A stretch of DNA of 64,000 nt from Agathobacter sp. (lineage in GTDB: Bacteria; Bacillota; Clostridia; Lachnospirales; Lachnospiraceae). Positions 8,792-17,952 of this stretch are shown piece by piece. The notes under the pieces are model-generated. The model made no database searches and had not been told where the DNA came from. It saw only the letters and a list, made by a program, of their open reading frames with translations. Position 1 is the stretch's first letter. Each line of letters begins with the position of its first letter. The stretch spans positions 1 through 64,000 of the forward strand of contig JALEZW010000030.1 of NCBI GenBank assembly GCA_022772675.1. Direction: 5' to 3'. The translations under genes were made by a program, and so were the position numbers.

Positions 8792-10375
8792 CTATTTTGT
8801 ATACTGCTCGATCAGGCACTGGTGCATTTTATCTTTCTTATCATAGCTTATGCCAACCAGCAAGATATTTCCCATGTACTGTTCCAAAGATACCGGGTAC
8901 TGTTTATCCTTAATCTGCTGCAGAGCAGTATTCGCATTTTGGTTCCATTTCAGTTCCACCAGAAGTGCAGGATAGTCTGCCCGGTATTCCGGCTTGGGAA
9001 TGTAGACAAAATCGGCAAAACCTCTTCCTGTTGGGAGTTCTCTGACAGGTTTAAAATAATAGCGTATCGAACTCAGATAGGCAATGGTCAGCACACTGCT
9101 GAGTGAATTTTCATCATTGTACCGGATAGTGGACGCATATTCCGTATGAATCTTTTCTATCCCTGCAGCAACCTCTTCCGCTTCCATATCTAGCGTCGCA
9201 TCCAGCAGTTCCTTTGACTGCAGCTCAAATTCAATCAGCTCATTCCACTCTTTATCCTGGGTAGCAGCCAGGAATTCCTGCCGGATTTCCTCATTGGGAA
9301 TAAATGCAGTCTTTTTTTCCTGATCGTATGCCAGATACCCCAGATGAATCAGAAGCGTCAGTACATCGTCTCGCTTCTGAAAACTCACCATATCATTTTG
9401 GAACGTGTTTGTGTTAACTTCCACCACATTGCCGGAAATCATTTCAATGATAGCCGCTTTCAAACCGTCAAAATTCATATTGATAAATGGTCTGATGGAC
9501 TCAAAGGTCCCTGTCTGTGACCAATAACTCTGGAAAGTTCCCCTTAGCATTACGCTGACAACTGCTTTGGGATTATAAATATGCCGACCTGACAGCCAGT
9601 ATCCATCATACCAACGTACCACCTCGGAAAAGTTTCTACCATATTTCTCACTTAATTTTCTTACCTCTTCCTCAGTGAATCCCATATAAGGAGCCAATGC
9701 TCCTGCATCAAGCATGGTATATTCATCAAAGTTATTCAGAGTCGACTGGGTCTTCAGCTTTTTAACAGGCAGAATACCTGTCAGATACGCAAGGCTGATA
9801 AATCTGGTTGGTTCTGTTCCTTTAAACATCCCCCGAAGGAAATCAATGTACGTATCCTGTACCGCATGATTTGTTTCATCTCGAATAAGGACGTCCCACT
9901 CATCAATGATTACAATAAACTTATTTCCGTTCTTTGCATGAATTTGGGACATGGCACCGGGCAGGGAAACTGCTGTATCATCAAGTATCCCCGGATACTC
10001 CATCCTTAACTCTTCAATGATACTTTTCTCTATAAACGAAACTACATTTTCCGGTCCCCTGGCAGGGGTAAGGCACCACTGCACATCAAAATGAATCACA
10101 TCGTGTTTGTTCAGTTGTGTACGGAAAGAATCCATGCTGCCAATTTTCAGTCCGGCAAACATATCCTCTGCATCACATCCCTTACTGTAATATGCAGCAA
10201 GCATATCTGCTGTAATTGATTTTCCAAAACGACGGGGACGGCTATTGCAAATAAAGGCCTGTTTTGTATTGATTACCCGATTGGTATAATCAATGAGTCC
10301 CGTTTTGTCCACATAAATTTCAGAGTTTAACGCAGTCTGAAATGCACTATTATCCGGATTCAAAAATCTTCCCAT
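8792..10375 (-). CDS. AAA-ATPase-like / PD-(D/E)XK nuclease-like protein
   Basis: A 527-residue protein of the large AAA-ATPase-like family common in gut anaerobes (an AAA_ATPase-like N-terminal domain with a C-terminal PD-(D/E)XK domain). The N-terminal block CNSRPRRFGKSITADML holds the P-loop-like motif; FIVIIDEWDVLI near residue 155 is Walker B. At the C terminus, FADFVYIP and LLVELKW supply the D and ExK of the nuclease-type core. The biological role of the family is unknown; paralogues are often numerous and variable, suggesting a selfish or defence role, but this is inference. A -10/-35 promoter lies at 10452-10480. It is a single-gene unit. Confidence 0.85.
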   Translation of the reverse strand: MGRFLNPDNSAFQTALNSEIYVDKTGLIDYTNRVINTKQAFICNSRPRRFGKSITADMLAAYYSKGCDAEDMFAGLKIGSMDSFRTQLNKHDVIHFDVQWCLTPARGPENVVSFIEKSIIEELRMEYPGILDDTAVSLPGAMSQIHAKNGNKFIVIIDEWDVLIRDETNHAVQDTYIDFLRGMFKGTEPTRFISLAYLTGILPVKKLKTQSTLNNFDEYTMLDAGALAPYMGFTEEEVRKLSEKYGRNFSEVVRWYDGYWLSGRHIYNPKAVVSVMLRGTFQSYWSQTGTFESIRPFINMNFDGLKAAIIEMISGNVVEVNTNTFQNDMVSFQKRDDVLTLLIHLGYLAYDQEKKTAFIPNEEIRQEFLAATQDKEWNELIEFELQSKELLDATLDMEAEEVAAGIEKIHTEYASTIRYNDENSLSSVLTIAYLSSIRYYFKPVRELPTGRGFADFVYIPKPEYRADYPALLVELKWNQNANTALQQIKDKQYPVSLEQYMGNILLVGISYDKKDKMHQCLIEQYTK

Positions 10376-10451
10376 CCGTCAAACGCTCCCTCTCTTACAT
10401 TGAACTGTCCATTTTAAAATCCTACCATAAATTTTCTTATTCATCATAATT

Positions 10452-10480
10452 ATTATATTCCCATTCTTTCTCTTTTACAA
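10452..10480 (-). promoter_or_regulatory. Promoter of the AAA-ATPase-like gene
   Basis: Minus-strand TTGTAA (10475-10480), a 17-nt spacer and a consensus TATAAT (10452-10457) lie about 80 nt upstream of the start codon at 10375. Confidence 0.65.
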
Positions 10481-10515
10481 GCAAAACGGACTCATCTGCA
10501 TAAAGCAAAGAACTG

Positions 10516-12648
10516 CTATTTTTTCAACTTGATTTTACATGCTGCCTTTTTCCTACTTCCATCCTTTGCAGTTGCAGAAATCGTAACCGTATGTCCAATT
10601 CCAGCCTTTTTGACCTTAACTACACCTTTACTGCTTACTGTTGCATATTTGGTATTGCTCGACTTCCATGTTACCGCTTTATTCGTGGCATAAGAAGGAG
10701 ACAGCTGTGCCTTCAGCGTTAGTGATTTGCCATATCGCAGCGTCGCACTCTTTTTGTTAAGCGTGACCTTCGTGGACAATGTCACAAATTTGGAGGCATC
10801 CTGGACTCCCCCTGTGATACATTTATCGGAAAGACTATTTACTTTCCGGACACTCTTTAAAAGCAGTTTCCTAAGTTCTGCTGCGGAAAGGGAAGGATTT
10901 GCAGCACCAAGGGTTGCTACAGCTCCGCTGACAACCGGTGCTGCCATAGATGTTCCGGAAAAATAAGCATATTCCCCAAACTCCTCCTCTGGCGGATTTG
11001 CTTTTGAAATTGCAATATCATCCAGATACCAGGTATTAACCATTCCGGTCATCTGCATGGAAATCTGCAGTCCCACAATCCTCATATAAGTTTTCCCATT
11101 AGAAAAAACAAAACGGGACTTTGCTGGGCTGCTGACCATATTTTCTCCCTCCCAGCAGATATCGCCATTCATTTTCACACCGGTTAGAAAAGAAACATAA
11201 TAAGTCGCATTCTGATCCAGATTTAAATCGGTCACATCTACATAGATAGATCCGGCTATTTCACTTTCCTCAGAAGTCCAGTATTTATTTTTTTTAACAT
11301 CCAGCTTTAAAAAACCATTTTTCCCATCACTCATCCGGGTAATCTGCACTGTATAATCTGTAGAAATTCCCAGGTCACTGGCGGTATAATAATCTTTCCA
11401 CGTCTGATTCTGTGGCAGAATATTCTCTGTTGTGTCACTAAAGCGGTTAAAATATGCAGTCAGATTTTTTTGCCTGTCACTGTCATAGATTCCCGGAAGA
11501 TACAGATTTTTATGATAGGTGGACAACATATCACTTCCCGGTGCAAAAATATCCACGGATTTTGCACCATAATCTGAATATCCGGCTGCCTGCTCCTTTT
11601 CATTAGATGCACCGACAATCACCGTATATTTGCTGTCTAAGCAATATGGTATTCCACTCTGGTTTATGGTTTTATCTCTGTTTACATGATCATTTCCCGC
11701 TGCAAATACAGAGAGGGCACCAAGTTTTCCCACTCTGTTAACAGCCTCCTCAATCATATTGCCGGAATCAGAATTTCCTCCCCAGGAACAGTTCACTGCC
11801 TTTATATTTACTCCTGCTTTCAACGCCTCATAAATATAATCATATGCCTCAATAATCGCTGCGTTTGTAATCTCATCATCACTGTCACTGATTATTTTAA
11901 GTGCCATGATCTTTGCATCTGAAACCCCGGTAATGCCAATTCCATTATCTGTCTGTGCTGCTGCAATCCCTGCCACGTGGGTTCCATGACCATTTTGATC
12001 CATTGGATCTGCATCGTCGTCGCCAAAATCATAGCCACAGGTTCCGGGTAGTTTATCCGGATACGGATTTTGCCACATACTTCCTGTAAGATCCGGATGA
12101 TTATAATTGACACCGGTATCAATTACCGCAATTACAGGCGAACTTTTCCCTGTTACTTTCTGCCCCAGGAGATTAATTCCTGTGCTGGAAGCGCCCTCTC
12201 CATCCAGGTACCACTGTGCTTTCCGGTATGGATCCGCTGAACAAAGCTGTTGACACTGATTTGCGCTGACCCCATCTACGTAGAACTGTTCCAAAGCCAG
12301 TTCCATCAATTCTTCCGTCGTATATTGATCGGATGTCAGATGAACCAGAAACAGATTCTTCCCTGTCTGCTGATTTGTTCCAAAATCACTCACCGATTCT
12401 ATGTTTACATTTTTATCAAACCGATAAGTGCCTTCCTGTGCCAGTGCTGTTGCCTTTGTTGCCTCCATGGAAACCAGTGCCTCGCCTTCCACATAGTTTC
12501 CTTCCTGCATGTCATCAACCGCTTCCGACAGCACTTCTTTCGTCTCCTCCTGCCGTACCTGGGCAGCCTGTATAATCTGCACCGACTGAGTCTGCAGACT
12601 TAAAACAAACGCTGCCGCAAGAATAACCGTTAAAATCTTCTGTTTCAT
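10516..12648 (-). CDS. Secreted subtilisin-like serine protease (S8) with C-terminal Big2-like domain
   Basis: A 710-residue exported protease. Residues 1-29 are a signal peptide, followed by a propeptide of about 100 residues. The S8 triad is complete: Asp177 (AVIDTG), His221 (HGTHVAG) and Ser567 (SGTSMAAP), with oxyanion Asn319 (AAGND). A segment of about 170 residues (380-555) is inserted between the oxyanion and Ser blocks and looks like a beta-sandwich module. The C terminus (about 635-710, VTWKSSNTKYATVSSKGVVKVKKAG) is a bacterial Ig-like Big2 domain, a likely wall or substrate-binding module. There is no sorting signal. It is divergent from the DUF2752 gene at 12747. The substrate is unknown. 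Confidence 0.92.
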   Translation of the reverse strand: MKQKILTVILAAAFVLSLQTQSVQIIQAAQVRQEETKEVLSEAVDDMQEGNYVEGEALVSMEATKATALAQEGTYRFDKNVNIESVSDFGTNQQTGKNLFLVHLTSDQYTTEELMELALEQFYVDGVSANQCQQLCSADPYRKAQWYLDGEGASSTGINLLGQKVTGKSSPVIAVIDTGVNYNHPDLTGSMWQNPYPDKLPGTCGYDFGDDDADPMDQNGHGTHVAGIAAAQTDNGIGITGVSDAKIMALKIISDSDDEITNAAIIEAYDYIYEALKAGVNIKAVNCSWGGNSDSGNMIEEAVNRVGKLGALSVFAAGNDHVNRDKTINQSGIPYCLDSKYTVIVGASNEKEQAAGYSDYGAKSVDIFAPGSDMLSTYHKNLYLPGIYDSDRQKNLTAYFNRFSDTTENILPQNQTWKDYYTASDLGISTDYTVQITRMSDGKNGFLKLDVKKNKYWTSEESEIAGSIYVDVTDLNLDQNATYYVSFLTGVKMNGDICWEGENMVSSPAKSRFVFSNGKTYMRIVGLQISMQMTGMVNTWYLDDIAISKANPPEEEFGEYAYFSGTSMAAPVVSGAVATLGAANPSLSAAELRKLLLKSVRKVNSLSDKCITGGVQDASKFVTLSTKVTLNKKSATLRYGKSLTLKAQLSPSYATNKAVTWKSSNTKYATVSSKGVVKVKKAGIGHTVTISATAKDGSRKKAACKIKLKK

Positions 12649-12746
12649 CCTCTACCTCTCTATTTCCACTTTTGCTGCTTGTGATGCTTTTCTCTTTCTG
12701 TTATACTTACACCTGTATCGCATAACCAAAAGGATATTTACCGTTT

Positions 12747-13193
12747 ATGAAAAACTTTCAGATATTAAGAACAGACAAAAAAATTGATCTCTGCTTTTAC
12801 ATAGCAGGCTGGGTGTGTATCGCACTGGCAGTCTTTTTTGCCATCGCTGTAAAATGCGGGCTGTTCCGGTTCCTGGATCCGGTTCCACCATGCTCTCTGC
12901 ACACACTGACCGGTTACTACTGCCCGGGCTGCGGCGGGACACGTGCCGTGATTGCTCTTTTTCACGGGCATCCCCTCCGCTCTCTGTATTACCACCCGAT
13001 TGTAATCTATACGGCCCTGGTGGGTGGCTGGTTTATGATTTCCCAGACAATAGAAAGAGCATCCCGTGGAAAAATTGCCATCGGGATGCACTACCGGGAT
13101 CTCTATATGTGGATTGCGCTCCTGATCATCGTCTTAAACTGTCTCATCAAAAACCTTATCCTTGCCCTGACGGGAGTTGCCCTGCTGGGATAA
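12747..13193 (+). CDS. DUF2752 membrane protein
   Basis: A 148-residue membrane protein with three or four hydrophobic segments. The DUF2752 signature YYCPGCGGTRA near residue 58 is followed by HGHPLRSLYYHP. The family's function is unknown; the CPGCGGTR block suggests a metal- or redox-active loop at the membrane. AAAGGA lies 12 nt before the ATG. It is transcribed alone on the plus strand and converges with the minus-strand DUF975 gene (11-nt gap). Confidence 0.85.
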   Translation: MKNFQILRTDKKIDLCFYIAGWVCIALAVFFAIAVKCGLFRFLDPVPPCSLHTLTGYYCPGCGGTRAVIALFHGHPLRSLYYHPIVIYTALVGGWFMISQTIERASRGKIAIGMHYRDLYMWIALLIIVLNCLIKNLILALTGVALLG

Positions 13194-13204
13194 TTTCACA
13201 TCTA

Positions 13205-13933
13205 TCATTCTCTCTGATGCGGCAATTCTCCGATAACATCCATATAAAACACTGCCATGGTCTGTGACTGATATGGAAAAACCCAAAGTTCCCCGATTCC
13301 AAAGGAAAGCAGGGTAAGAAGCTGCATCCCCAGGAAACTGAAAAACATATAAACAAGTCTCCCTTTATTTCCTTTCATGATACCATGACTGATCTTATAA
13401 GCCTCACAGGTACGCATCTCATGATGATCCAAAACCAGATAGAATACCAGCGCATACCAAAGCTGCATCATGATTAGAAGAATCAGACTGATAATAATCG
13501 TAATTACCATAACGGCAATCGAAATCACCGACTGCTCCAACGTATACATAATCACAATTCCGATTCCCATCGGGATACAGCAGACTATGGTTGCTAAAAA
13601 AAACAGCAGCCCTGCAACTACATATCTGTCCGGATGATTCTTAAAGGGATAAAAAACCTGTCCGATACTTATTTCTTTATTACGTGCCATGGATAGGTGT
13701 ACCTGCATTATTCCTGCCGAAAGCACAATAGAAATCAGTGTAATCAAAAAATCTGCCAGATAAAACATCACCGTCATCTGCAGGGGCTGGTGCTCCTTCT
13801 GAAGCATGGAAAATGGAAGCTCTGCTACCATAGGAATCAGGGATGCCACTAAGAATGCTCCCATCGGGACTTTGTAATTTCCGTTCAAATTCTCTCTTGC
13901 GATCCGTTTCAACTCTTTGCAAGCTCGTTTCAT
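13205..13933 (-). CDS. DUF975 family membrane protein
   Basis: A 242-residue polytopic membrane protein starting MKRACKELKRIARENLNGNY, the typical DUF975 opening, with about five hydrophobic segments (the longest at about 125-150). The ATG at 13933 has AAGGAG 11 nt upstream; the upstream in-frame ATG at 13957 overlaps that Shine-Dalgarno region and the end of the preceding gene. The stop of the HExxH-protein gene lies 16 nt upstream, so they are likely cotranscribed. Function unknown. Confidence 0.82.
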   Translation of the reverse strand: MKRACKELKRIARENLNGNYKVPMGAFLVASLIPMVAELPFSMLQKEHQPLQMTVMFYLADFLITLISIVLSAGIMQVHLSMARNKEISIGQVFYPFKNHPDRYVVAGLLFFLATIVCCIPMGIGIVIMYTLEQSVISIAVMVITIIISLILLIMMQLWYALVFYLVLDHHEMRTCEAYKISHGIMKGNKGRLVYMFFSFLGMQLLTLLSFGIGELWVFPYQSQTMAVFYMDVIGELPHQRE

Positions 13934-13949
13934 AATGTGTGTAACTCCT

Positions 13950-14444
13950 TTATGCAATCAAATCGACATTTGCTCCACGAAGCCGGATGGAGTCCGTGCT
14001 TTTAAGCTCTTTCTGATATGGATTGCTTTCATTTGTGTATTTAATCATGGTATTGGTGGTGCCCCCGGAGACATAACTTCTCCCACACTCCGGACAGACT
14101 GCAGTGTGGATGGATACCGTAGCTGAAACCACCTCTCCGTTTCCTTTTGCCGCTTTCGCATAGGCATTATTTACATGTTCATTCTCATGGGAGCGGACTG
14201 CCGCCCCGGCTGCCTGCGGAGAAATGTGAGCTGCCGTCTTAAAGGACACATTGCCCTCATTGGAGCCATCCTGGTACTTTCTGCGCTTACAGGTCTCACA
14301 CTCTTCAGGAGAAGAGCGATGTCCGGCCTTCTTCTGCCTGTCCGGATCCACGCTCAACGCATCTTCCGTTTCTTTCCCATATATCTGATTCGTCAGACGG
14401 TAATCTTCATAACCTATTCCCTGATATGTGGTCCCTATTGTCAT
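13950..14444 (-). CDS. SprA-like putative zinc metalloprotease
   Basis: A 164-residue protein without a signal peptide. RSHENEHVNNA near residue 84 contains HENEH, an HExxH zinc-protease motif in a predicted helix. Two Cys pairs (CETC near 50, CPECG near 118) may bind a structural metal. The arrangement resembles the SprA-related putative metallopeptidase family, but without a search this is tentative. The N-terminal region (TIGTTYQGIGYEDYRL) is unusual and polar. A strong GGAGG precedes the start. It sits between two small membrane protein genes, and its target is unknown. Confidence 0.65.
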   Translation of the reverse strand: MTIGTTYQGIGYEDYRLTNQIYGKETEDALSVDPDRQKKAGHRSSPEECETCKRRKYQDGSNEGNVSFKTAAHISPQAAGAAVRSHENEHVNNAYAKAAKGNGEVVSATVSIHTAVCPECGRSYVSGGTTNTMIKYTNESNPYQKELKSTDSIRLRGANVDLIA

Positions 14445-14482
14445 ATGATTTCCTCCCTTCCCTTAAAATCGGTTCATGAAAC

Positions 14483-14866
14483 CTATTTTGGCATAAGTTC
14501 CTGCATCAATTCATTATAATCCATGCCCTGCAAATCCGAATATGCTTTCAGGATACCCTCAATACTTCCGTATTGATGCAGCATAAGAAGAAATGTCAGG
14601 GTGTAAATCGTAATTGTAAGAACCAGTGCTAAAATTCCAAAAATCATACCCAGCTGTGCCCGTGAAGTGTAGGACATCATTCCGCCTCTGGAAAGGGAGG
14701 CAAAAATAATCGCAAGTGCCCCACAGGGAATCGACACATACAGGCAGGTACAACTTAAAATTGCCAGCACTCCAAGCACTAACGATGCGGTCTCCATGCC
14801 GGCGGAGCGTTTACCCGGATAAGGGTGATTTTGGCCTGACTGGTATGACTGTTCATACATATCCAT
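14483..14866 (-). CDS. DUF4190-like small membrane protein
   Basis: A 127-residue protein with a short Tyr/Gln/Pro-rich N-terminal tail and two long hydrophobic segments (about 25-60 and 70-100), the layout of DUF4190 proteins. The ATG at 14866 has AAAGGAG 8 nt upstream; the longer in-frame extension beginning at 14917 lacks a site. The C-terminal DLQGMDYNELMQELMPK tail is predicted helical. Function unknown; it may be cotranscribed with the two genes downstream. Confidence 0.75.
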   Translation of the reverse strand: MDMYEQSYQSGQNHPYPGKRSAGMETASLVLGVLAILSCTCLYVSIPCGALAIIFASLSRGGMMSYTSRAQLGMIFGILALVLTITIYTLTFLLMLHQYGSIEGILKAYSDLQGMDYNELMQELMPK

Positions 14867-14968
14867 ATAAGATTCTCCTTTCCCTCTTTTAGGATTGCTT
14901 TTATTGTACCATTTCATTTATAATAGGGAAAGACAAAATTTACAGGAAAGGAAATTTTTAGTGTTTTT

Positions 14969-17110
14969 ATGGATATTCATGCAAAGATTGCGGAGGAACT
15001 AAATATTCGCACCGGGCAGGTAGAAGCTGCCGTAAAACTGATTGACGAGGGATGCACGATTCCTTTTATAGCCAGATATCGAAAAGAAGCAACCGGCGCA
15101 TTAAGTGACGAAGTTTTGCGAAATCTCTATGACCGGCTGGTATATTTAAGAAATCTTGAGGATAAGAAAAACACGGTTCTTACCTCTATTGAAGAACAGG
15201 GGAAGCTGACGGAGGAGCTTAAAGCACAGATTCTTGCAGCCGAAACCCAGGTAGCGGTTGACGATCTGTACCGCCCATACCGCCCGAAACGTCGTACCCG
15301 GGCTACCATTGCAAAGGAAAAGGGATTAGAGCCTCTGGCAAACCTGATACTTCTGCAGAAGATGAACAAATCCCCACTGGAAGAGGCACAAAACTATATT
15401 GATTCTGAAAAAGAGGTTTTAAGTGCTGAAGATGCCTTAAATGGCGCAAAGGATATTATAGCAGAAAATATTTCCGACAACGCCGACTACCGGAAACATA
15501 TCCGGGACCTTACTATGAAGCATGGTCTTTTAATTTCCACTGCAAAGGACCCGGAGGCGGAATCAGTCTATGAAATGTATTACGATTTTTCGGAGGGTCT
15601 CTCCAAACTGGCCGGTCACCGCGTACTTGCCATAAACCGTGGAGAAAAGGAAAAATTTCTTACAGTCAAAATCGAGGCCCCAACCGATCAGATCATTGCC
15701 TGGCTTGCCAAAAAAATCATCACGGACCCGCAAAAATCCACAGCACCGGTGCTGAAGGAAGCCTTAGAGGATGCTTATGACCGCCTGATTGCCCCAGCCA
15801 TAGAGCGGGAAATTCGAAACGATCTGTTTGAAAAGGCGGAGGATGGTGCTATCCGTGTCTTCGGGAAAAATTTAGAGCAGCTTTTAATGCAGCCGCCAAT
15901 TGCCGGTCAGGTGGTTCTTGGCTGGGACCCTGCATTCCGTACCGGATGCAAGCTGGCTGTAGTAGATCCCACCGGCAAGGTTCTGGACACCACCGTCATT
16001 TATCCCACTGCCCCGCAGAACCGTGTGGATGAGGCAAAAACCGTCTTAAAAAAATTGATAACCAAGTATCATATCACCTTAATTTCTCTGGGAAATGGCA
16101 CGGCTTCCAGAGAATCGGAACAGATTATTGTGGACCTTTTAAAGGAGATTCCGGAACCGGTGCAGTACATTATTGTAAATGAAGCCGGTGCCTCCGTATA
16201 TTCTGCCAGCAAGCTGGCAACCGAGGAGTTTCCACAGTTTGATGTAGGGCAGCGAAGTGCCGCTTCCATGGCCCGCCGCCTGCAGGATCCTCTGGCAGAG
16301 CTTGTAAAAATCGATCCAAAGTCCATTGGTGTTGGGCAGTACCAGCACGATATGAACCAGAAAAAACTTTCGGAAGCTCTGGACGGAGTTGTAGAAGACT
16401 GCGTAAACCGGGTGGGTGTGGACTTAAACACCGCCTCCGCCTCCCTGTTGGAATATGTTTCCGGTGTCAGCAAAACTATAGCCAGAAATATCGTGACTTA
16501 CCGGGAAGAAAATGGAAGCTTTGTCTCCCGATCCCAGCTCCTTAAAGTTGCCAAACTTGGACCGAAGGCTTACGAGCAGTGTGCAGGATTTATGCGGATC
16601 AGTGGCGGGAAAAATCCCTTAGATGCCACCGGCGTCCACCCGGAGTCCTATGATGCTACAAAGAGACTGCTGGAAAAGCTGGATTATACCATGGAGGATG
16701 TGACAAACCGCACTGTTGCAGGGATTTCCAAAAAAATACGGGATTATAAAAAACTTGCAGAAGAATTGGAGATCGGCGAACTGACACTGCGGGATATTGT
16801 AAAAGAACTGGAGACCCCGGCAAGGGATCCAAGAGATGACATGTCAAAACCTATTTTGCGCAGTGATGTCCTGGAAATTAAGGATCTTACCCCCGGAATG
16901 GTATTAAAGGGAACGGTAAGAAATGTGATTGATTTCGGTGCATTTGTTGATATCGGTGTCCATCAGGACGGACTGGTTCACATCTCCCAGATGTGCGACC
17001 ACTATATCAAGCATCCGCTGGAGGTTGTCAGTGTGGGCGACATTGTGGAAGTAAAGGTTCTCAGCGTAGATGTGAAAAAACAGAGGATTCAGTTGACCAT
17101 GAAACTGTAG
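14969..17110 (+). CDS. tex: Tex family RNA-binding protein
   Basis: A 713-residue protein with the complete Tex layout: N-terminal helical domain, YqgF-like RNase H fold (VVLGWDPAFRTGCKLAVVDPTG near 325), helix-hairpin-helix region (LNTASASLLEYVSGVSKTIA near 490), and a C-terminal S1 RNA-binding domain (about 640-712, with GAFVDIGVHQDGLVHISQM). Tex is a conserved nucleic-acid-binding factor linked to transcription and RNA handling. The gene is alone on the plus strand. Its stop abuts a structured repeat (17111) rather than a classic terminator. Confidence 0.95.
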   Translation: MDIHAKIAEELNIRTGQVEAAVKLIDEGCTIPFIARYRKEATGALSDEVLRNLYDRLVYLRNLEDKKNTVLTSIEEQGKLTEELKAQILAAETQVAVDDLYRPYRPKRRTRATIAKEKGLEPLANLILLQKMNKSPLEEAQNYIDSEKEVLSAEDALNGAKDIIAENISDNADYRKHIRDLTMKHGLLISTAKDPEAESVYEMYYDFSEGLSKLAGHRVLAINRGEKEKFLTVKIEAPTDQIIAWLAKKIITDPQKSTAPVLKEALEDAYDRLIAPAIEREIRNDLFEKAEDGAIRVFGKNLEQLLMQPPIAGQVVLGWDPAFRTGCKLAVVDPTGKVLDTTVIYPTAPQNRVDEAKTVLKKLITKYHITLISLGNGTASRESEQIIVDLLKEIPEPVQYIIVNEAGASVYSASKLATEEFPQFDVGQRSAASMARRLQDPLAELVKIDPKSIGVGQYQHDMNQKKLSEALDGVVEDCVNRVGVDLNTASASLLEYVSGVSKTIARNIVTYREENGSFVSRSQLLKVAKLGPKAYEQCAGFMRISGGKNPLDATGVHPESYDATKRLLEKLDYTMEDVTNRTVAGISKKIRDYKKLAEELEIGELTLRDIVKELETPARDPRDDMSKPILRSDVLEIKDLTPGMVLKGTVRNVIDFGAFVDIGVHQDGLVHISQMCDHYIKHPLEVVSVGDIVEVKVLSVDVKKQRIQLTMKL

Positions 17111-17174
17111 CATATATGGAGAGGTGGCTCTATTCGAGCCACCTTACGAATTAGATAATCAGCTTCTTACATGT
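17111..17174 (-). repeat. Dispersed structured repeat, shorter copy
   Basis: Read on the minus strand, this 64-bp stretch matches 60287-60350 at 57 of 64 positions by hand alignment. It holds the AGGTGGCTC/GAGCCACCT hairpin (9-bp stem) directly after the tex stop codon. Weaker similarity continues to about 17195. No T-run follows the stem, so it is not a standard terminator. Confidence 0.8.
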
Positions 17175-17206
17175 TATATGGAGTTCTGAATAATTATTTT
17201 GATGAT

Positions 17207-17701
17207 TTATTTACCATCAATCATGTCGTTAAATGCTTTACGAATGTCATTATTGTGGTCACTGATAATTAAAACTGCATACTGTCCCTTCGTAAAAATC
17301 AAACCATCGTCCACACGCACCACTTCCTCCGGCTTATACTGTTCTAAAAGCTTGTGCCTGTCGTTCTGATGGGCCGTAAGGCTCTCCTTTGCTTCCTGCA
17401 CATCAGCCGGATTCTTTACAGCAATGACTGCTATTTCATCCGCCGTACCTTCCTTTGCATAACTGACAAAGTAACTGTCCACCTTTTTATAATCCATATC
17501 AGAAATATAGGAAAAATTTTCTTCCGCTTTCTTCTCTGCACTGCTTGCGTTAAGCATTTCCGGATGATCTGTGTCTGCAGCCTCCATTGCCATACGCAAT
17601 TCGTACATACTTACCGTTTTTCCCGCCTGTGCTCCCGCCCCGCAGCCTGTGCACAGAATAAGCGCTGCGGCTATAAGTACCGTAGAAATTACCTTTTTCA
17701 T
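17207..17701 (-). CDS. DUF4358 lipoprotein
   Basis: A 164-residue lipoprotein: the N-terminal hydrophobic segment ends in LCTGCG, where the second Cys (residue 21) fits the lipobox. The body (ELRMAMEAADT, DYKKVDSYFVSYAKEG, ADEIAVIAVKN, then a long helix and VVRVDDGLIFTKGQYAVLIISD) matches DUF4358, an extracytoplasmic family of unknown function frequent in Clostridia. The GGAGATATAATAA leader supplies the ribosome binding site. It is flanked by repeats on both sides. Confidence 0.82.
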   Translation of the reverse strand: MKKVISTVLIAAALILCTGCGAGAQAGKTVSMYELRMAMEAADTDHPEMLNASSAEKKAEENFSYISDMDYKKVDSYFVSYAKEGTADEIAVIAVKNPADVQEAKESLTAHQNDRHKLLEQYKPEEVVRVDDGLIFTKGQYAVLIISDHNNDIRKAFNDMIDGK

Positions 17702-17822
17702 TTATTATATCTCCATCAAAACCTTCATAATACTATGATAAGATACAGGGGACAAAAGATCATAATCCGTTCCTGCTCAGGATAAGAATTATAACTTGTT
17801 GACCCCCACACACATGAGTACT

Positions 17823-17936
17823 GTCGTCAATCTTTGATTGATGACCCATGGATTTTCCTTGGAAAATCAACAGATTGCGAATGTGTATAGAATAGCTTCG
17901 TTGCGCTGCAAGTCTACGCTCCCCTCCGGTCGGCGC
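17823..17936. repeat. Intergenic repeat region with palindrome and dispersed repeat copy
   Basis: Between two minus-strand genes. GTCGTCAATC (17823-17832) and GATTGATGAC (17836-17845) form a palindrome that recalls the core of the 1043-1085 palindrome (GTCATCAAC/GTTGATGAC). GATTTTCC/GGAAAATC follows as a short hairpin. 17890-17936 matches the reverse complement of 55066-55112 at 40 of 47 positions. No open frame with a ribosome binding site is seen. Confidence 0.75.
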
Positions 17937-17952
17937 AAAGCAATTCTACATA

